Source of the DNA: Mycetohabitans endofungorum
GTDB lineage: Bacteria; Pseudomonadota; Gammaproteobacteria; Burkholderiales; Burkholderiaceae
DNA length: 64,000 nt
NCBI RefSeq assembly: GCF_037477895.1
Contig: NZ_CP132744.1
Location: forward strand, 1,116,001-1,180,000
Direction: 5' to 3'
Shown: positions 18,153 to 28,032 of the stretch, piece by piece
How positions within the stretch are numbered: position 1 is the stretch's first letter
Layout: each line of letters begins with the position of its first letter
Translations under genes and position numbers: made by a program
The notes under the pieces: model-generated
Told to the model about the DNA's origin: nothing
Databases searched by the model: none
What the model saw: only the letters and a program-made list of their open reading frames with translations

Positions 18153-20024
18153 TTGAGTAAAAAAGCGGTGCCGTTTAATCTAGTTTTCGAGCAAAGGAAG
18201 CGGAATAGGGCGGCGTTAAAAGACGCTCGAACCGCGAGTGAATCGGTGCACGCCAACGCGGCCTTGAAGGATTTAGCCGCATCCGGTTGGCTTATCAGGG
18301 CATTACGTTACAGAATAATCCGGTTTGTCGCTGTGATGCTTATGGGTGCTGCGGGGGCATGTGGGGGCGGCGGCGACAAGTCTGATGATGACAGGGTCCA
18401 ACGCGTAGTCGTCAAAGAGGCGGACGGGGAACGAGAGCGGACCCGGTCGCCAATGGATCCCGTACAAGGCCAGCACACCGGTACCACGGCCGGTTCTCCA
18501 GCCCCTACGATAAATTCGGCCCATACGACGAATATCATCAACATTACAAATGTAGGCCGATTTTATGCGACGGATGGAAAGGTCGAGATTGGTAGTCTGA
18601 ATCACGACAAAGGCAGGAAGAGGCGTAGTACTTGGCGGACAGGCCACAGCGTAAGCGAAGCTGTGGTGAATGACTTGAATGTGGGCGGGGGCGAGTACGA
18701 AGCGCGGATCTCGGACGTCGGCGTACAGACCGAACCTGAGCCCGCCGTCCAAGTCGCGGACGTCGGCGTACAGACCAAACCTGAGCCCACCGCCCAAGTC
18801 GCGGACGTTGGCGTACAGACCGACTCCGAGCCCGTTGCCCAAGTCGCGGACCTCGGCGTACAGACCGACTCTGAGCCCGCCGCCCAAGTCGCGGACGTTG
18901 GCGTACAGACCAAACCTGAGCCTGCCGCCCAAGTCGCGGACGTTGGCGTACAGACCGACTCCGAGCCCGTTGCCCGAGTCGCGGACCTCGGCGTACAGAC
19001 CGATTCCGAGCCTGCCGCCCAAGTCGCGGACGTTGGCGTACAGACCGACTCCGAGCCCGTTGCCCAAGTCGCGGACCTCGGCGTACAGACCGAACCCGAG
19101 CCTGCCGCCCAAGTCGCGGACGTTGGCGTACAGACCGAACCCGAGCCCGCCGCTCAAGTCGCAGACGCCGATGTACAGACCGGACTCATGGAGATGCACG
19201 AAGCACAAGGCCAATACGTCGGCCGCGTAAGAGACATCTACGGTTTCACCGCGTTGGTCACCCCGGCGGGCAGGTTTTATGCGATATATACTGATGGCAA
19301 AGACATAGGTGAGGCCGACGACATAGGTGATGCCGTTGTTGGCGATCTCGGCAATCTCGGGAAGGGAATCCTCTATCGAAAGGAGCAGCCTGCAATCAAG
19401 GTCACATTAACGGCGTTGCCCGCTTCCGGCCGTTCGCTGACTTCCATCGTCGGTTCCACACTAGTCTCAACCGCGTCCAACCTAGTCTCAACCGCGTCCA
19501 AGCGGCGTTTCAGTTATCAGAATACTGCCGAAGAGGTCAACGACGCGTACCTCAATCGGCGATCGATTCACCTCGTCGCATCCGCCGAGGGACTGCCGCC
19601 GCTCGACTTCAATGGCAGTATCAGCACAGTGTTACATACCACGCCGGCTGTGAGCAAAGTAGCCGGGACATACAAAGGCATGTCCAGCAAACGTGACTAC
19701 CATGTCAACGAGACCAATATGCCGAGCATACTTGACAATATGCCGGGCATACTTGAAATGACGATCGATTACCAGGGCAGGATCAAAGGAACAGAGGGAT
19801 ATTGCTCGTTTGCCGGCAAGATCGTTCCTCGTGAGTGGGGCAATGCCTACGATATCGAGATTGGGTTCGCAGACAACATGATGTGTTCCTACCAAAACTT
19901 GATGGTTCGCGGCGTAGCTTTCTACATTAAACAGGAAAAGAGAGACCGGCTTCGCGCGATAATGCAAACGTCGTGCAAGGGCGGCATGCTGTTCAACGTG
20001 ACGCGCGTCGACGCCAATCCGTGA
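18153..20024 (+). CDS. lipoprotein-like protein with tandem GVQT motif repeats
   Basis: The frame encodes 623 residues from a TTG start (the true start is uncertain). Residues ~50-75 contain a basic hydrophobic segment, RYRIIRFVAVMLMGAAGAC, then GGGGDKSDDD: a plausible lipoprotein or signal segment with Cys after AGA. Residues ~188-337 hold ten 15-residue repeats of the form D[VL]GVQT[DEK]xEPxAQVA plus a partial eleventh. The C-terminal ~270 residues are non-repetitive, with a Cys-containing terminal domain (GYCSFAGKIVP, NMMCSYQNLMVRGVAFYIKQ, TSCKGGMLFNVTRVD). No family is recognised. Base composition is lower in GC outside the repeats. The GVQT[DE] motifs resemble LC8 dynein-light-chain docking motifs, so a host-directed role is a hypothesis. 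Confidence 0.75.
   Translation: MSKKAVPFNLVFEQRKRNRAALKDARTASESVHANAALKDLAASGWLIRALRYRIIRFVAVMLMGAAGACGGGGDKSDDDRVQRVVVKEADGERERTRSPMDPVQGQHTGTTAGSPAPTINSAHTTNIINITNVGRFYATDGKVEIGSLNHDKGRKRRSTWRTGHSVSEAVVNDLNVGGGEYEARISDVGVQTEPEPAVQVADVGVQTKPEPTAQVADVGVQTDSEPVAQVADLGVQTDSEPAAQVADVGVQTKPEPAAQVADVGVQTDSEPVARVADLGVQTDSEPAAQVADVGVQTDSEPVAQVADLGVQTEPEPAAQVADVGVQTEPEPAAQVADADVQTGLMEMHEAQGQYVGRVRDIYGFTALVTPAGRFYAIYTDGKDIGEADDIGDAVVGDLGNLGKGILYRKEQPAIKVTLTALPASGRSLTSIVGSTLVSTASNLVSTASKRRFSYQNTAEEVNDAYLNRRSIHLVASAEGLPPLDFNGSISTVLHTTPAVSKVAGTYKGMSSKRDYHVNETNMPSILDNMPGILEMTIDYQGRIKGTEGYCSFAGKIVPREWGNAYDIEIGFADNMMCSYQNLMVRGVAFYIKQEKRDRLRAIMQTSCKGGMLFNVTRVDANP
18714..19187 (+). repeat. 45-bp coding tandem repeat, 10.5 copies
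   Basis: Ten in-frame 45-bp units (18714-19163) and a partial unit (19164-19187) encode D[VL]GVQT[DEK]xEPxAQVA. Units 2-4 and 5-7 follow the same order (KPEP, DSEP-V, L-DSEP-A), which indicates a 135-bp higher-order duplication. GVQT is invariant in units 1-10 while the flanking residues vary. Confidence 0.95.
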
Positions 20025-20067
20025 ACCGGTACAATGCTGGCTGTGACTGTTAATTCATGGCTGCGCG

Positions 20068-21252
20068 ATGTCCGATTCATCGTTCGACTCTCGCTCCGGT
20101 TGCGCTGCAGCGCACGCGCGGTGTGCCGCCGGGCCGGTGGCCGGCTCGCAACCGCCCGCCTCCGTGACCGCTGCTGACCAATCCATGCGTGATCCGGCGC
20201 GAGATTTCCTGCTCGGTCCGCTGCTCAAGGGAGTGTCCCGCTCATTCTACTTGACGCTGCGCGTGTTACCCGCCGGCATGCGGGACCCGGTGGGCCTGGC
20301 GTATCTGCTGGCGCGCGCCGCCGACACGATCGCAGACACACCGCTGATCGAGCCCGCGTTGCGGCTGAAAATGCTATTGACACTGCGTGCGCACGTGAAT
20401 GGCGACGAACACGATTGCGGGCCACTGCGCGAGATTGCCGGGCAGTTGGCTGCGCAACAACAGTCCGACGAGCGGCTGCTGCTGGAATCGCTCGAGCCGG
20501 CACTGGCGATCCTGCAGCAGTTGGACGAGCGCGATCGCGAGGCGGTCCGTGACATTGTGTCGACACTCACACGCGGCATGGAATTCGATTTGATCACGTT
20601 TGCGCACGAGCGCTCCGGGCAGATCGTGGCGTTACGTGCATGGCACGAGCTGGATCAGTACACCTACATGGTCGCCGGCTGCGTCGGCGCGTTCTGGACC
20701 GAGATGACCTATACGCATCTGCCACGCGCGCTGCACGGCGACCCCGTGGCGATGTCGGAGCGCGGTGTGCGTTTTGGTAGGGCACTGCAGCTGACTAACG
20801 TGCTGCGCGATTGCGCCAAGGACCTGCGGACCGGCCGCTGCTACTTGCCGTCCACGATGCTCGAGCGGTACGGCTTGACGCCGCAGGATCTGTTGACTGC
20901 CGAGGCGGCTGGCCGTGCGCGCCCGGTGATGTTAGAACTCGTGCGCCATGCGCTGGACCAGTTCCGCGACGCAATCGACTATACGCTGGCGATCCGCCGT
21001 TCGGCGCCGCGCCTGAGGCTGGCATGCCTGTGGCCGATCGTCATCGGCCTGAAAACGCTGCTGTTGCTGGTCGACAGCGCGAACTGGTTGGTGCCGGAGG
21101 CGAGCGTCAAGGTTCGACGCCAGCAGGTGTACGGCGTTATCGTCACCTCGATCCTGCTCGTCGGGTCCGATACGCTGCTGCGCGCATGGCTGGAGCGGTT
21201 GATCGCTGCAATAGAGTGCCGGCTCCATTGCACTTCGCGCGACGGCGGTTGA
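20068..21252 (+). CDS. squalene/phytoene synthase family protein
   Basis: The 394-residue protein has both aspartate-rich prenyl-diphosphate motifs: DTIAD within LLARAADTIAD and the DCAKD motif within NVLRDCAKDLRTGRCYLP, plus the GVSRSFYLTLRVLP start block. This family condenses two prenyl diphosphates head to head (squalene or phytoene). The C-terminus has a hydrophobic stretch (ACLWPIVIGLKTLLLLV and VYGVIVTSILLV) like membrane-anchored squalene synthases. No carotenoid or hopanoid genes adjoin it, so its exact product cannot be told here. The first ~35 residues are low complexity and the start may be later. Confidence 0.88.
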   Translation: MSDSSFDSRSGCAAAHARCAAGPVAGSQPPASVTAADQSMRDPARDFLLGPLLKGVSRSFYLTLRVLPAGMRDPVGLAYLLARAADTIADTPLIEPALRLKMLLTLRAHVNGDEHDCGPLREIAGQLAAQQQSDERLLLESLEPALAILQQLDERDREAVRDIVSTLTRGMEFDLITFAHERSGQIVALRAWHELDQYTYMVAGCVGAFWTEMTYTHLPRALHGDPVAMSERGVRFGRALQLTNVLRDCAKDLRTGRCYLPSTMLERYGLTPQDLLTAEAAGRARPVMLELVRHALDQFRDAIDYTLAIRRSAPRLRLACLWPIVIGLKTLLLLVDSANWLVPEASVKVRRQQVYGVIVTSILLVGSDTLLRAWLERLIAAIECRLHCTSRDGG

Positions 21253-21303
21253 ACCGCGTTAGAGTTTGGTATTCTTGACGCGCATTTCGAATCTTGTCCG
21301 TCT

Positions 21304-21512
21304 ATGAAACTGCTCGACGTGCTGGTTGAACAGCGCATCGCCGCCGCGGCCGCGCGGAGCAGCATCGCCTGCGGGCGAAGTGGCTGGCGCTGACCATGGC
21401 GCTCGAATCGCTGCGTGGCGGGCCGATGGTGGTGCCGCACGAGTATTGCCGCCGTGTCGCTGAACGCCTAGCTGGCTGTGGCGGCGCCGTCGCGCCAGCA
21501 GTGATCGACTGA
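21304..21512 (+). pseudogene. DUF1992 (DnaJ-associated) remnant with internal deletion
   Basis: The start reads MKLLDVLVEQRIAAAAAR, the typical N-terminus of DUF1992 proteins. The expected centre (GEFDDLPGxGxPL) is missing, and in another frame from ~21357 the C-terminus follows: HRLRAKWLALTMALESLRGG then PMVVPHEYCRRVAERLAG. The two ends are thus joined by a deletion that also shifts the frame. The gene is not functional. Confidence 0.75.
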
Positions 21513-22058
<546 letters not shown>

Positions 22059-22159
22059 TCCCGGTCGACGTCGTGCCGTGTGATCCCAATTGACGTCGCG
22101 CCGTGCTGGCACGGGTCGCAGTACGCGCCGCGCACCGTCTTTCCCCGCACAGGAGTGTC

Positions 22160-23086
22160 ATGAAGCCCCGCACGATCGAACTGATTGCCCCTTGCGGCTA
22201 CCCGCAGGATCCACAAACCGTTGCCCGGGCGCTGGCGCGCTGGGTCGATGCTGGCCATCACATTCGGGGCATTGATACGAGCGAGCGGCGCTTCCAGCGC
22301 TTCGCGGGCACGGATACACAACGGGCCGCGGATCTGAATCGGCTTGCAGACCCTGCGCGGGCGCTGCCGGACATCGTGCTGGCTGTGCGCGGCGGCTACG
22401 GCGCGATTCGGTTGCTGCATGGACTGGACTACGCGGGATTGCAACGCCGGCTGGCTGGTGAACCGATCGCGATCTGCGGCCATAGTGACTTCACCGCGAT
22501 CCAGATGGCGCTGTTCGCGCACAGCGGCCTCATTACGTTCGGCGGCCCGATGCTGAGCAGCAACTTTGGCGCGCCGAGACTGAGCGAATTCACAGTCGAG
22601 CATTTCTGGACGGCGATTAGCAAACCGGAATTCACGATTGGCGAGCCGACGCCGCAGCCTGACGACGTCGACCTGCACGGCACGCTGTGGGGCGGCAATC
22701 TCGCGACGATCGCTGCGCTGGCCGGTACGCGATACTTGCCGGACATCGATGAGGGCATCTTGTTTGTTGAGGACGCCAACGAACATCCATTCCGCGTCGA
22801 GCGGATGCTGTACCAATTGCATCTGGCCGGCATCCTACCGCGCCAACAGGCGCTGGTGCTCGGCGATTTCACCGGGGTGCGGTTGTCGGACTATGACAAT
22901 GGCTATGATTTTGACGCGATGGTCGAGCAGATCCGCGCGCTGACCGGTATTCCGGTGATCACCGGGCTGCGTTTTGGCCACGGCGCGGATACTGTGACGC
23001 TGCCCGTGGGCGTGCCCGCGCGGTTGAAAGCCGGCGCCGACGGCTTTACGCTGACAATTAGCGGCCATCCGACCCTGGCGGAGTAA
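22160..23086 (+). CDS. ldcA: muramoyltetrapeptide carboxypeptidase (LD-carboxypeptidase, S66)
   Basis: The ATG at 22160 follows AGGAG and gives 308 residues. S66 family marks are present: the nucleophile Ser in ICGHSDFTAI, the Glu in FVEDANEHPFRVERML and the His in FGHGADTVTLPVG. The enzyme removes terminal D-Ala from muropeptide tetrapeptides in the cytoplasm for cell-wall recycling. The open frame upstream of the ATG is not homologous. Confidence 0.94.
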   Translation: MKPRTIELIAPCGYPQDPQTVARALARWVDAGHHIRGIDTSERRFQRFAGTDTQRAADLNRLADPARALPDIVLAVRGGYGAIRLLHGLDYAGLQRRLAGEPIAICGHSDFTAIQMALFAHSGLITFGGPMLSSNFGAPRLSEFTVEHFWTAISKPEFTIGEPTPQPDDVDLHGTLWGGNLATIAALAGTRYLPDIDEGILFVEDANEHPFRVERMLYQLHLAGILPRQQALVLGDFTGVRLSDYDNGYDFDAMVEQIRALTGIPVITGLRFGHGADTVTLPVGVPARLKAGADGFTLTISGHPTLAE

Positions 23087-23163
23087 TACTACCTGTGGCA
23101 GCGGGGCTATCCGACGCTGGATTGTAGCGAGGCGCCGGGAACCAAGAAGCGCTGTCTCGCGCG

Positions 23164-24600
23164 TCAAGCCTCGCGCATGTGTGAGGTGCGCGCGGTCAGC
23201 TCCACTTCATGCCGGTCCGCGACCTGTCGTGCGCGATTGCGGTGATACAGCCGGCAATAGGCGAATGCAACGAAGGTCCACGGTGCAAGATATGAGAACT
23301 CCGGCACCGATACCATCATCATCATATAGGTCGCGACGCAGCACTGCCGTAGTGCGATTGCCTTCGGCGCCCAATCGAGCTTGAATGCTGGATACAGCAA
23401 TAGCCCACTGAACAGGGCGATGCCCAGCAGGCCACTGTTGACTAGCAGCGTTGAAAACATGTCGGTGGTGCGGATGTAGCCGAAGCCGATTCCCACCAGC
23501 TTGTTCGAAACGGGCGCATTGAGCCAGAAGTCGATAGCAGCCATGAACCCGGCCGAGCGCTCCTGGCCCGATGAATTGGCGCCGGTGAGTTTCTTGATCA
23601 CCACGTCATCCGCCAATTGCACGACTTGCTCGTTAAACACGATGACGATCGCGATGATGGCAAGCGCCGCAAGCACCAGCTTGATGATATTGATCCGCGT
23701 GTGCATCATCCGGATGCCGAGGTAGCACAGGTAGCCGACCATCGCCGTCGTGGAGGCCGTCATCACGAGCGACGCGCCAATCATGATCGCGGGCCAGCGC
23801 GACCGTTGCACGGTGCGCGCATAGACCCAGAACGGGAACATCGACAGCGCATACATCGACGGTTCACCCGTCAGCGACTTCAGGCGCTGCATCGAAATAC
23901 CGCCGACGCCCATTGTCTGAAAGTCGCTGCCCGTGACGATGTCCTTAGGCAGCGGCCGGGCCAGTGTGTTGGTGAACTGACGATTGGACAGAAAGTCGCC
24001 CGACTGGCCGGTTACAAAATAGTAGGCGCACTCATAAAGTCCGTACACGGCAAACAGTACGCCGGAGGCAACGATGATGCGATCCCATGCGTCATCGTAG
24101 TAGACGTACAGGTAGGTGCCATAGAGAACCACCGCGACGACATAGAGAGATTGCGTGAAAAGCGAAGAGCGCATGACAAACGAATGGTCATACGGATTGA
24201 CCAGCGATAACGTGTCGAGGTCAGGCGTATAACCGTCGGTCAGGTCGGCTAGCTGCGTCAGTGTGAACAGCAATACCCAGACAAAAATCGCGGTTAAAAG
24301 GATACGCAAATAGCGGGTACGCTCGCCGCCTCCATACAGCATGGCGATTGCCAGTGATAAGAAGCACATCAAATAACCCGGCGTGGTGCCTTGCACACTG
24401 GGAAACACCAGCACGGACGTGATCGGCACAAAAAATGCCCACACCAGATAATAACGATCCACTGCCTTAAAGGCACCACGTGCCGTACCGGAGCCAAACC
24501 TCTCGTTCCATGATGGACCGACGACGTGCTGCCCATCGCCGGGACGCGCTGGTGCGGCAGACAGAGTGCGGCCGCGATGGTTCGAATTCGTGTCGTTCAT
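23164..24600 (-). CDS. O-antigen ligase/polymerase (Wzy-like) membrane protein
   Basis: From ATG 24600 the product is 478 residues with about ten or more membrane segments and a large periplasmic loop after residue ~200 (NRQFTNTLARPLPKDIVTGS to LTGEPSMYALSMFPFW), the architecture of Wzy/O-antigen-ligase proteins. Such proteins polymerise repeat units on the periplasmic side. The locus also has a flippase, acyltransferase and glycosyltransferases, which supports the role. A GTG at 24627 would add nine residues. The specific glycan is unknown. Confidence 0.82.
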   Translation of the reverse strand: MNDTNSNHRGRTLSAAPARPGDGQHVVGPSWNERFGSGTARGAFKAVDRYYLVWAFFVPITSVLVFPSVQGTTPGYLMCFLSLAIAMLYGGGERTRYLRILLTAIFVWVLLFTLTQLADLTDGYTPDLDTLSLVNPYDHSFVMRSSLFTQSLYVVAVVLYGTYLYVYYDDAWDRIIVASGVLFAVYGLYECAYYFVTGQSGDFLSNRQFTNTLARPLPKDIVTGSDFQTMGVGGISMQRLKSLTGEPSMYALSMFPFWVYARTVQRSRWPAIMIGASLVMTASTTAMVGYLCYLGIRMMHTRINIIKLVLAALAIIAIVIVFNEQVVQLADDVVIKKLTGANSSGQERSAGFMAAIDFWLNAPVSNKLVGIGFGYIRTTDMFSTLLVNSGLLGIALFSGLLLYPAFKLDWAPKAIALRQCCVATYMMMMVSVPEFSYLAPWTFVAFAYCRLYHRNRARQVADRHEVELTARTSHMREA

Positions 24601-25285
24601 CTCACAGGGTGTTCCGCAATCAATCACTGAAGCAACCGCTGGCTATTGCCGTCATGGCATCGGGCCATTACCGTTGCATCTTGTGACGCACTTGAGCCGG
24701 GAGGGGCGTATACGCTTTGGTTATTGGGCATAGCATCGCGTACGATCCAACGCGTATCAGTGCGTTGACGTACCATTTCGAATTAAAGACGTGCCGGCGG
24801 CGGGCGCATGGATAGGGTGCTTGCTGTTGGCGACAGCCATACCGGGTACATCATATTGCCGGTACATTGGATCGAGCACGGTAATGGGCTACGTTATGCG
24901 TCGTCAGCGTGTGTGCAGCGAAACATCAATCTTTTCAAGTGCCCAAACCAAGTAAAATGTACTCTCGTTCTTTTGACGCATGAAGCGTCATCCTAGTTCT
25001 CTTAGCTGTGCGTGCAAATAATTTGCTCGCTGGCTAGCTTCGGGTTTGTCGATTCGGCTGTCGATTGCTATCCGCACCCTGTGTCACTGTGCGTCCGGCT
25101 TCAATCCACCGTTTCGTCACGAAGAAGTTCCATTCCTACGAAGTGCAAGACGACGCCCGGTGTTCCAGAGGTGCGGTTCTTCGTCGCGTCCAATGTGGCA
25201 CGGGCACGAAGTGCTTTCGTCAAATATTTGGCGAAGGCAAGTGCGTTTCGATGATCGACCTTTGTATGACTATACATTCAAATTC
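24601..25285. other. 685-base gap between polymerase and glycosidase genes
   Basis: No convincing gene. A short plus-strand frame at 24808-24996 begins MDRVLAVGDSHTGY, reminiscent of the first block of SGNH hydrolases, but it ends after 62 codons and has no other motif. The region probably holds divergent promoters. Confidence 0.3.
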
Positions 25286-26533
25286 ATGATTTCGAAGAAG
25301 AGAAATTCATCTAAAAGCGCTTACCATTGCGCCTCAAACGTCGATTTGGATTCCCAAGGCGGTGCGAAAGGCGCGCTATGCGTGCGACGTGAATTCCTTC
25401 GCACACTGGTTGCTACTGCCGGAACGATGGCGCTGGCGGTGTGTGCAAGCAGCGAGGTAGGGGCTGCTAGTCTCGGCCGCGCGCGCCGCTGGCCCAGCAG
25501 TGGCGCAGCTTCGTCAGGTTCAGCAGCATCGGCTTCGAGTGCTGCTAGTACTACACCCGTCAGTGTGACGACATCCAGTGTCGCGGCAACATCCAGTTCC
25601 ATGTCGTCGAACAGCTACAATGCCGTGTCGTCTGGGTTCTTCGGGATTAACGGACACATTAATTCGGGTAATGCGTATGGCACGGCGTTTGCCACACAGA
25701 TAGCCTACATGCGCGACCTTGGCATTTCGAATGTTCGCCAAGACGTCTGGGATACGATTGGGGCAAAGAGCATTGCATCTTTCGTTGACACATTGAGGGG
25801 GACTGGCATTAGCGTTTCAGTGGTGATTACCCCAAAGCTATCCAATACCGATGAAGCCTCTGCGTACAGCAATAGCTTTCAGCTCGCGTACTCCATCGCA
25901 AGTATTCTAAAGGGCAAGGTGCTGTTGTATGAGTGCGGTAACGAAATGGAAATCGGTTTCGTCTCCCGTGGCGGCAACTTTCGCACCGACTACCGAGCGA
26001 CGCCGTACTTTATTTATCGCGGGATGATACGCGGCATGATCGATGGTGTACGCGCCGCAGATCCCCGCGCGGCAGTGGCCGTTACCGCCGGGTGGTTGCA
26101 CTTCGGTATTCTGCAAATGTTGGCCGACGGCACGGATCCACAAGGTGGAACGAGTGGACCACGCGTCAATTGGGATGTCACCTCCTGGCACTGGTATAGC
26201 GATATGGGGGACATCACGAATGCAAACGGTATCGACGTGCTTCATGAGTTGACGCGGCGCTTCCGGCGACCGATCTGGATTTCCGAGTATGGTTATCGAC
26301 CGTATGGTCAGTCCGGCAACACGCTGCTTAATGCACAAGCGAGTTATCTGGCCACTCAAACGCGGCAGTTCGTGAAGCTCAAGTCGCAGTACAGTTTGTT
26401 GCAGTCGATCCAGCTGTATGAACTATTCGACATGTCGGCTGACGATGGCTATGGCCTGATCGAGTCGGATGGTGTCACGAAAAAGCCAGCCTATAGCGCC
26501 GTAAAAGAAAGCATTGCCAGCAGCAAGGCGTAG
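25286..26533 (+). CDS. secreted clan-A-like glycoside hydrolase with Tat-type signal
   Basis: From ATG 25286 the product is 415 residues. A twin-arginine segment (RREFLRT then LVATAGTMALAVCASSEVGA) indicates Tat export, followed by a Ser/Ala/Thr linker (~residues 60-105). The catalytic domain (~110-410) has clan-A glycosidase marks: the acid/base Glu in YECGNEME and a likely nucleophile Glu in PIWISEYGYRPYG. It resembles PslG/GH39-like polysaccharide hydrolases that accompany exopolysaccharide clusters. It lies opposite in direction to its polysaccharide neighbours. Substrate unknown. Confidence 0.78.
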   Translation: MISKKRNSSKSAYHCASNVDLDSQGGAKGALCVRREFLRTLVATAGTMALAVCASSEVGAASLGRARRWPSSGAASSGSAASASSAASTTPVSVTTSSVAATSSSMSSNSYNAVSSGFFGINGHINSGNAYGTAFATQIAYMRDLGISNVRQDVWDTIGAKSIASFVDTLRGTGISVSVVITPKLSNTDEASAYSNSFQLAYSIASILKGKVLLYECGNEMEIGFVSRGGNFRTDYRATPYFIYRGMIRGMIDGVRAADPRAAVAVTAGWLHFGILQMLADGTDPQGGTSGPRVNWDVTSWHWYSDMGDITNANGIDVLHELTRRFRRPIWISEYGYRPYGQSGNTLLNAQASYLATQTRQFVKLKSQYSLLQSIQLYELFDMSADDGYGLIESDGVTKKPAYSAVKESIASSKA

Positions 26534-26612
26534 CGACGGAGTACTACGACTCGACGCTCGTGCAATGAGCGTTGCCGACGCATGGGGTTAGCGCGGAATT
26601 GGCGCCTGCGTT

Positions 26613-27773
26613 TCAGGAGCGCTGCGAACATGCTACAGCGGGCCGGGCCCGCTCCGTCAAGTGGGTCTGGCGCGCGCAGGTCAGCGCATGTCCCGCGCGG
26701 ATGCTAGGCGCTTCGCAAAACTTGAAGCTCAGCCAGGACAGTGCGATTGCCGGCACCAACGGGGCAAGCATATAGACACCAAGCGGCGCACCAGTCCATT
26801 GATAGTGCCTACACAGCCAGAACACGAGATATAGCGGTATGCCATGCAGTAGGTACACGGAGTAGCTGAGTCTGCCTAACCAAGCAAATGACCGGCGATG
26901 AACCTTGAATGTGGTTGCGAAGCTGACAAACAACGTGATGCCGACGAGGTAGCCGATCGACGACGAAACGTGCGCATAATCATGGCGTCGAAGATTGTAG
27001 AGAGTTATTGCCACCGCAGTTAAAGCGATCAGTGCGGTCAACGCGATCAATACGCCACGGTAGGTCATCGACAAGGTAGGGGTAGAGCCCCTGCGCGGCC
27101 AGATAAACAAGATTGCGCTGGGTTCGTCGTACGCTTTGCGGAATACTGCACCCCAGAACATGATGGACAAATGATACAGCATTCCTTTGTACTGTCCCAA
27201 TGCATGACTAGGAATGACATGCAATGCAGTGGTCAAGACGAACAGTATGCATAGTCCCGCGCTGGCGGTAACGAGTGCGCGCATTTGATGCAGCAAGCCA
27301 CCCCAGAACAAAACTAGACATAGAATATAGAAATACAATTCGGTTTCCAATGTCCAGTAGTGGCCCATGATTGTGTCGAAGCCGAATGCCGTCGGAATCA
27401 TCGTCAGGTTGACAAGAATGCCGATGCTACTCATCTTTTGTTGGAACAGCGTCCAGTACGCAAAATATCCAAGCGGTATCGAAAACCAGAATGCGGGATA
27501 CAGCCGCATGAAACGGCGTATCAGAAATTTACGCGTACCATCGGCGATGCTGCCCCGCAGGCTGTTTGGAATCAGCATTCCGCTGATTCCAAAAAAAATC
27601 ACGACACCGACGCGCCCGAAGTTAACTGAACGCTGCAGTGCATCCAATCCATGTTGAGATCCGGCCAGAGGGGCGAGCAGTTCGGCATAGTGCGTCCAGA
27701 TAACGAACAATACCGCGATAGCGCGCATCGCGTCGATGTGGTCTAAACGGCCATTTGCTGGAGGGTTTGTCAT
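26613..27773 (-). CDS. acyltransferase 3 family (OafA/YrhL-like) membrane protein
   Basis: The 386-residue protein starts RLDHIDAMRAIAVLFVIWTHY, the classic acyltransferase-3 signature with the catalytic His, and has about ten membrane helices (FWFSIPLGYFAYW, GHYWTLETELYFYILCLVLF, YSVYLLHGIPLYLVFWL). These proteins O-acetylate or otherwise acylate exported polysaccharides. Position between polymerase, glycosidase and flippase genes supports decoration of the same glycan. Confidence 0.92.
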   Translation of the reverse strand: MTNPPANGRLDHIDAMRAIAVLFVIWTHYAELLAPLAGSQHGLDALQRSVNFGRVGVVIFFGISGMLIPNSLRGSIADGTRKFLIRRFMRLYPAFWFSIPLGYFAYWTLFQQKMSSIGILVNLTMIPTAFGFDTIMGHYWTLETELYFYILCLVLFWGGLLHQMRALVTASAGLCILFVLTTALHVIPSHALGQYKGMLYHLSIMFWGAVFRKAYDEPSAILFIWPRRGSTPTLSMTYRGVLIALTALIALTAVAITLYNLRRHDYAHVSSSIGYLVGITLFVSFATTFKVHRRSFAWLGRLSYSVYLLHGIPLYLVFWLCRHYQWTGAPLGVYMLAPLVPAIALSWLSFKFCEAPSIRAGHALTCARQTHLTERARPAVACSQRS

Positions 27774-28032
27774 TCAGTGGCCCTGGATCTGGTTATCGAG
27801 GAAGTCCATAGGATATGGACGATCCGCATCGATTGCAGCATTGTCTTCGTGACCCTACCCCGTGGCTGCGGCATCCAATCATGCGGGTGGGTACGTGTAT
27901 GCAAAGTTCTTTACATTACAGTCGAACACGAGGCGCTTCGGTGTGTCACCGCACATCCATTAAAATTCAAGCAGTACGCCAAAAAAATTGACCCAAACGG
28001 TTGGAAACGATAGCGCATTTTTTTCGCAATCG

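Noticed and set aside
18714..19187. Possible CRISPR array (regularly spaced repeats)
   Set aside because: The units are contiguous 45-bp in-frame coding repeats with no unique spacers and no cas genes nearby.
18303..19214. 303-codon minus-strand frame with LGVGLYANVRD-like repeats
   Set aside because: It is the antisense of the 45-bp coding repeat of the plus-strand lipoprotein-like gene; the plus strand has the signal segment and non-repetitive domains.
24808..24996. SGNH-hydrolase-like start (AVGDSHT)
   Set aside because: Only one motif, 62 codons, and no Shine-Dalgarno or catalytic Asp-His block; probably chance or a minor fragment.
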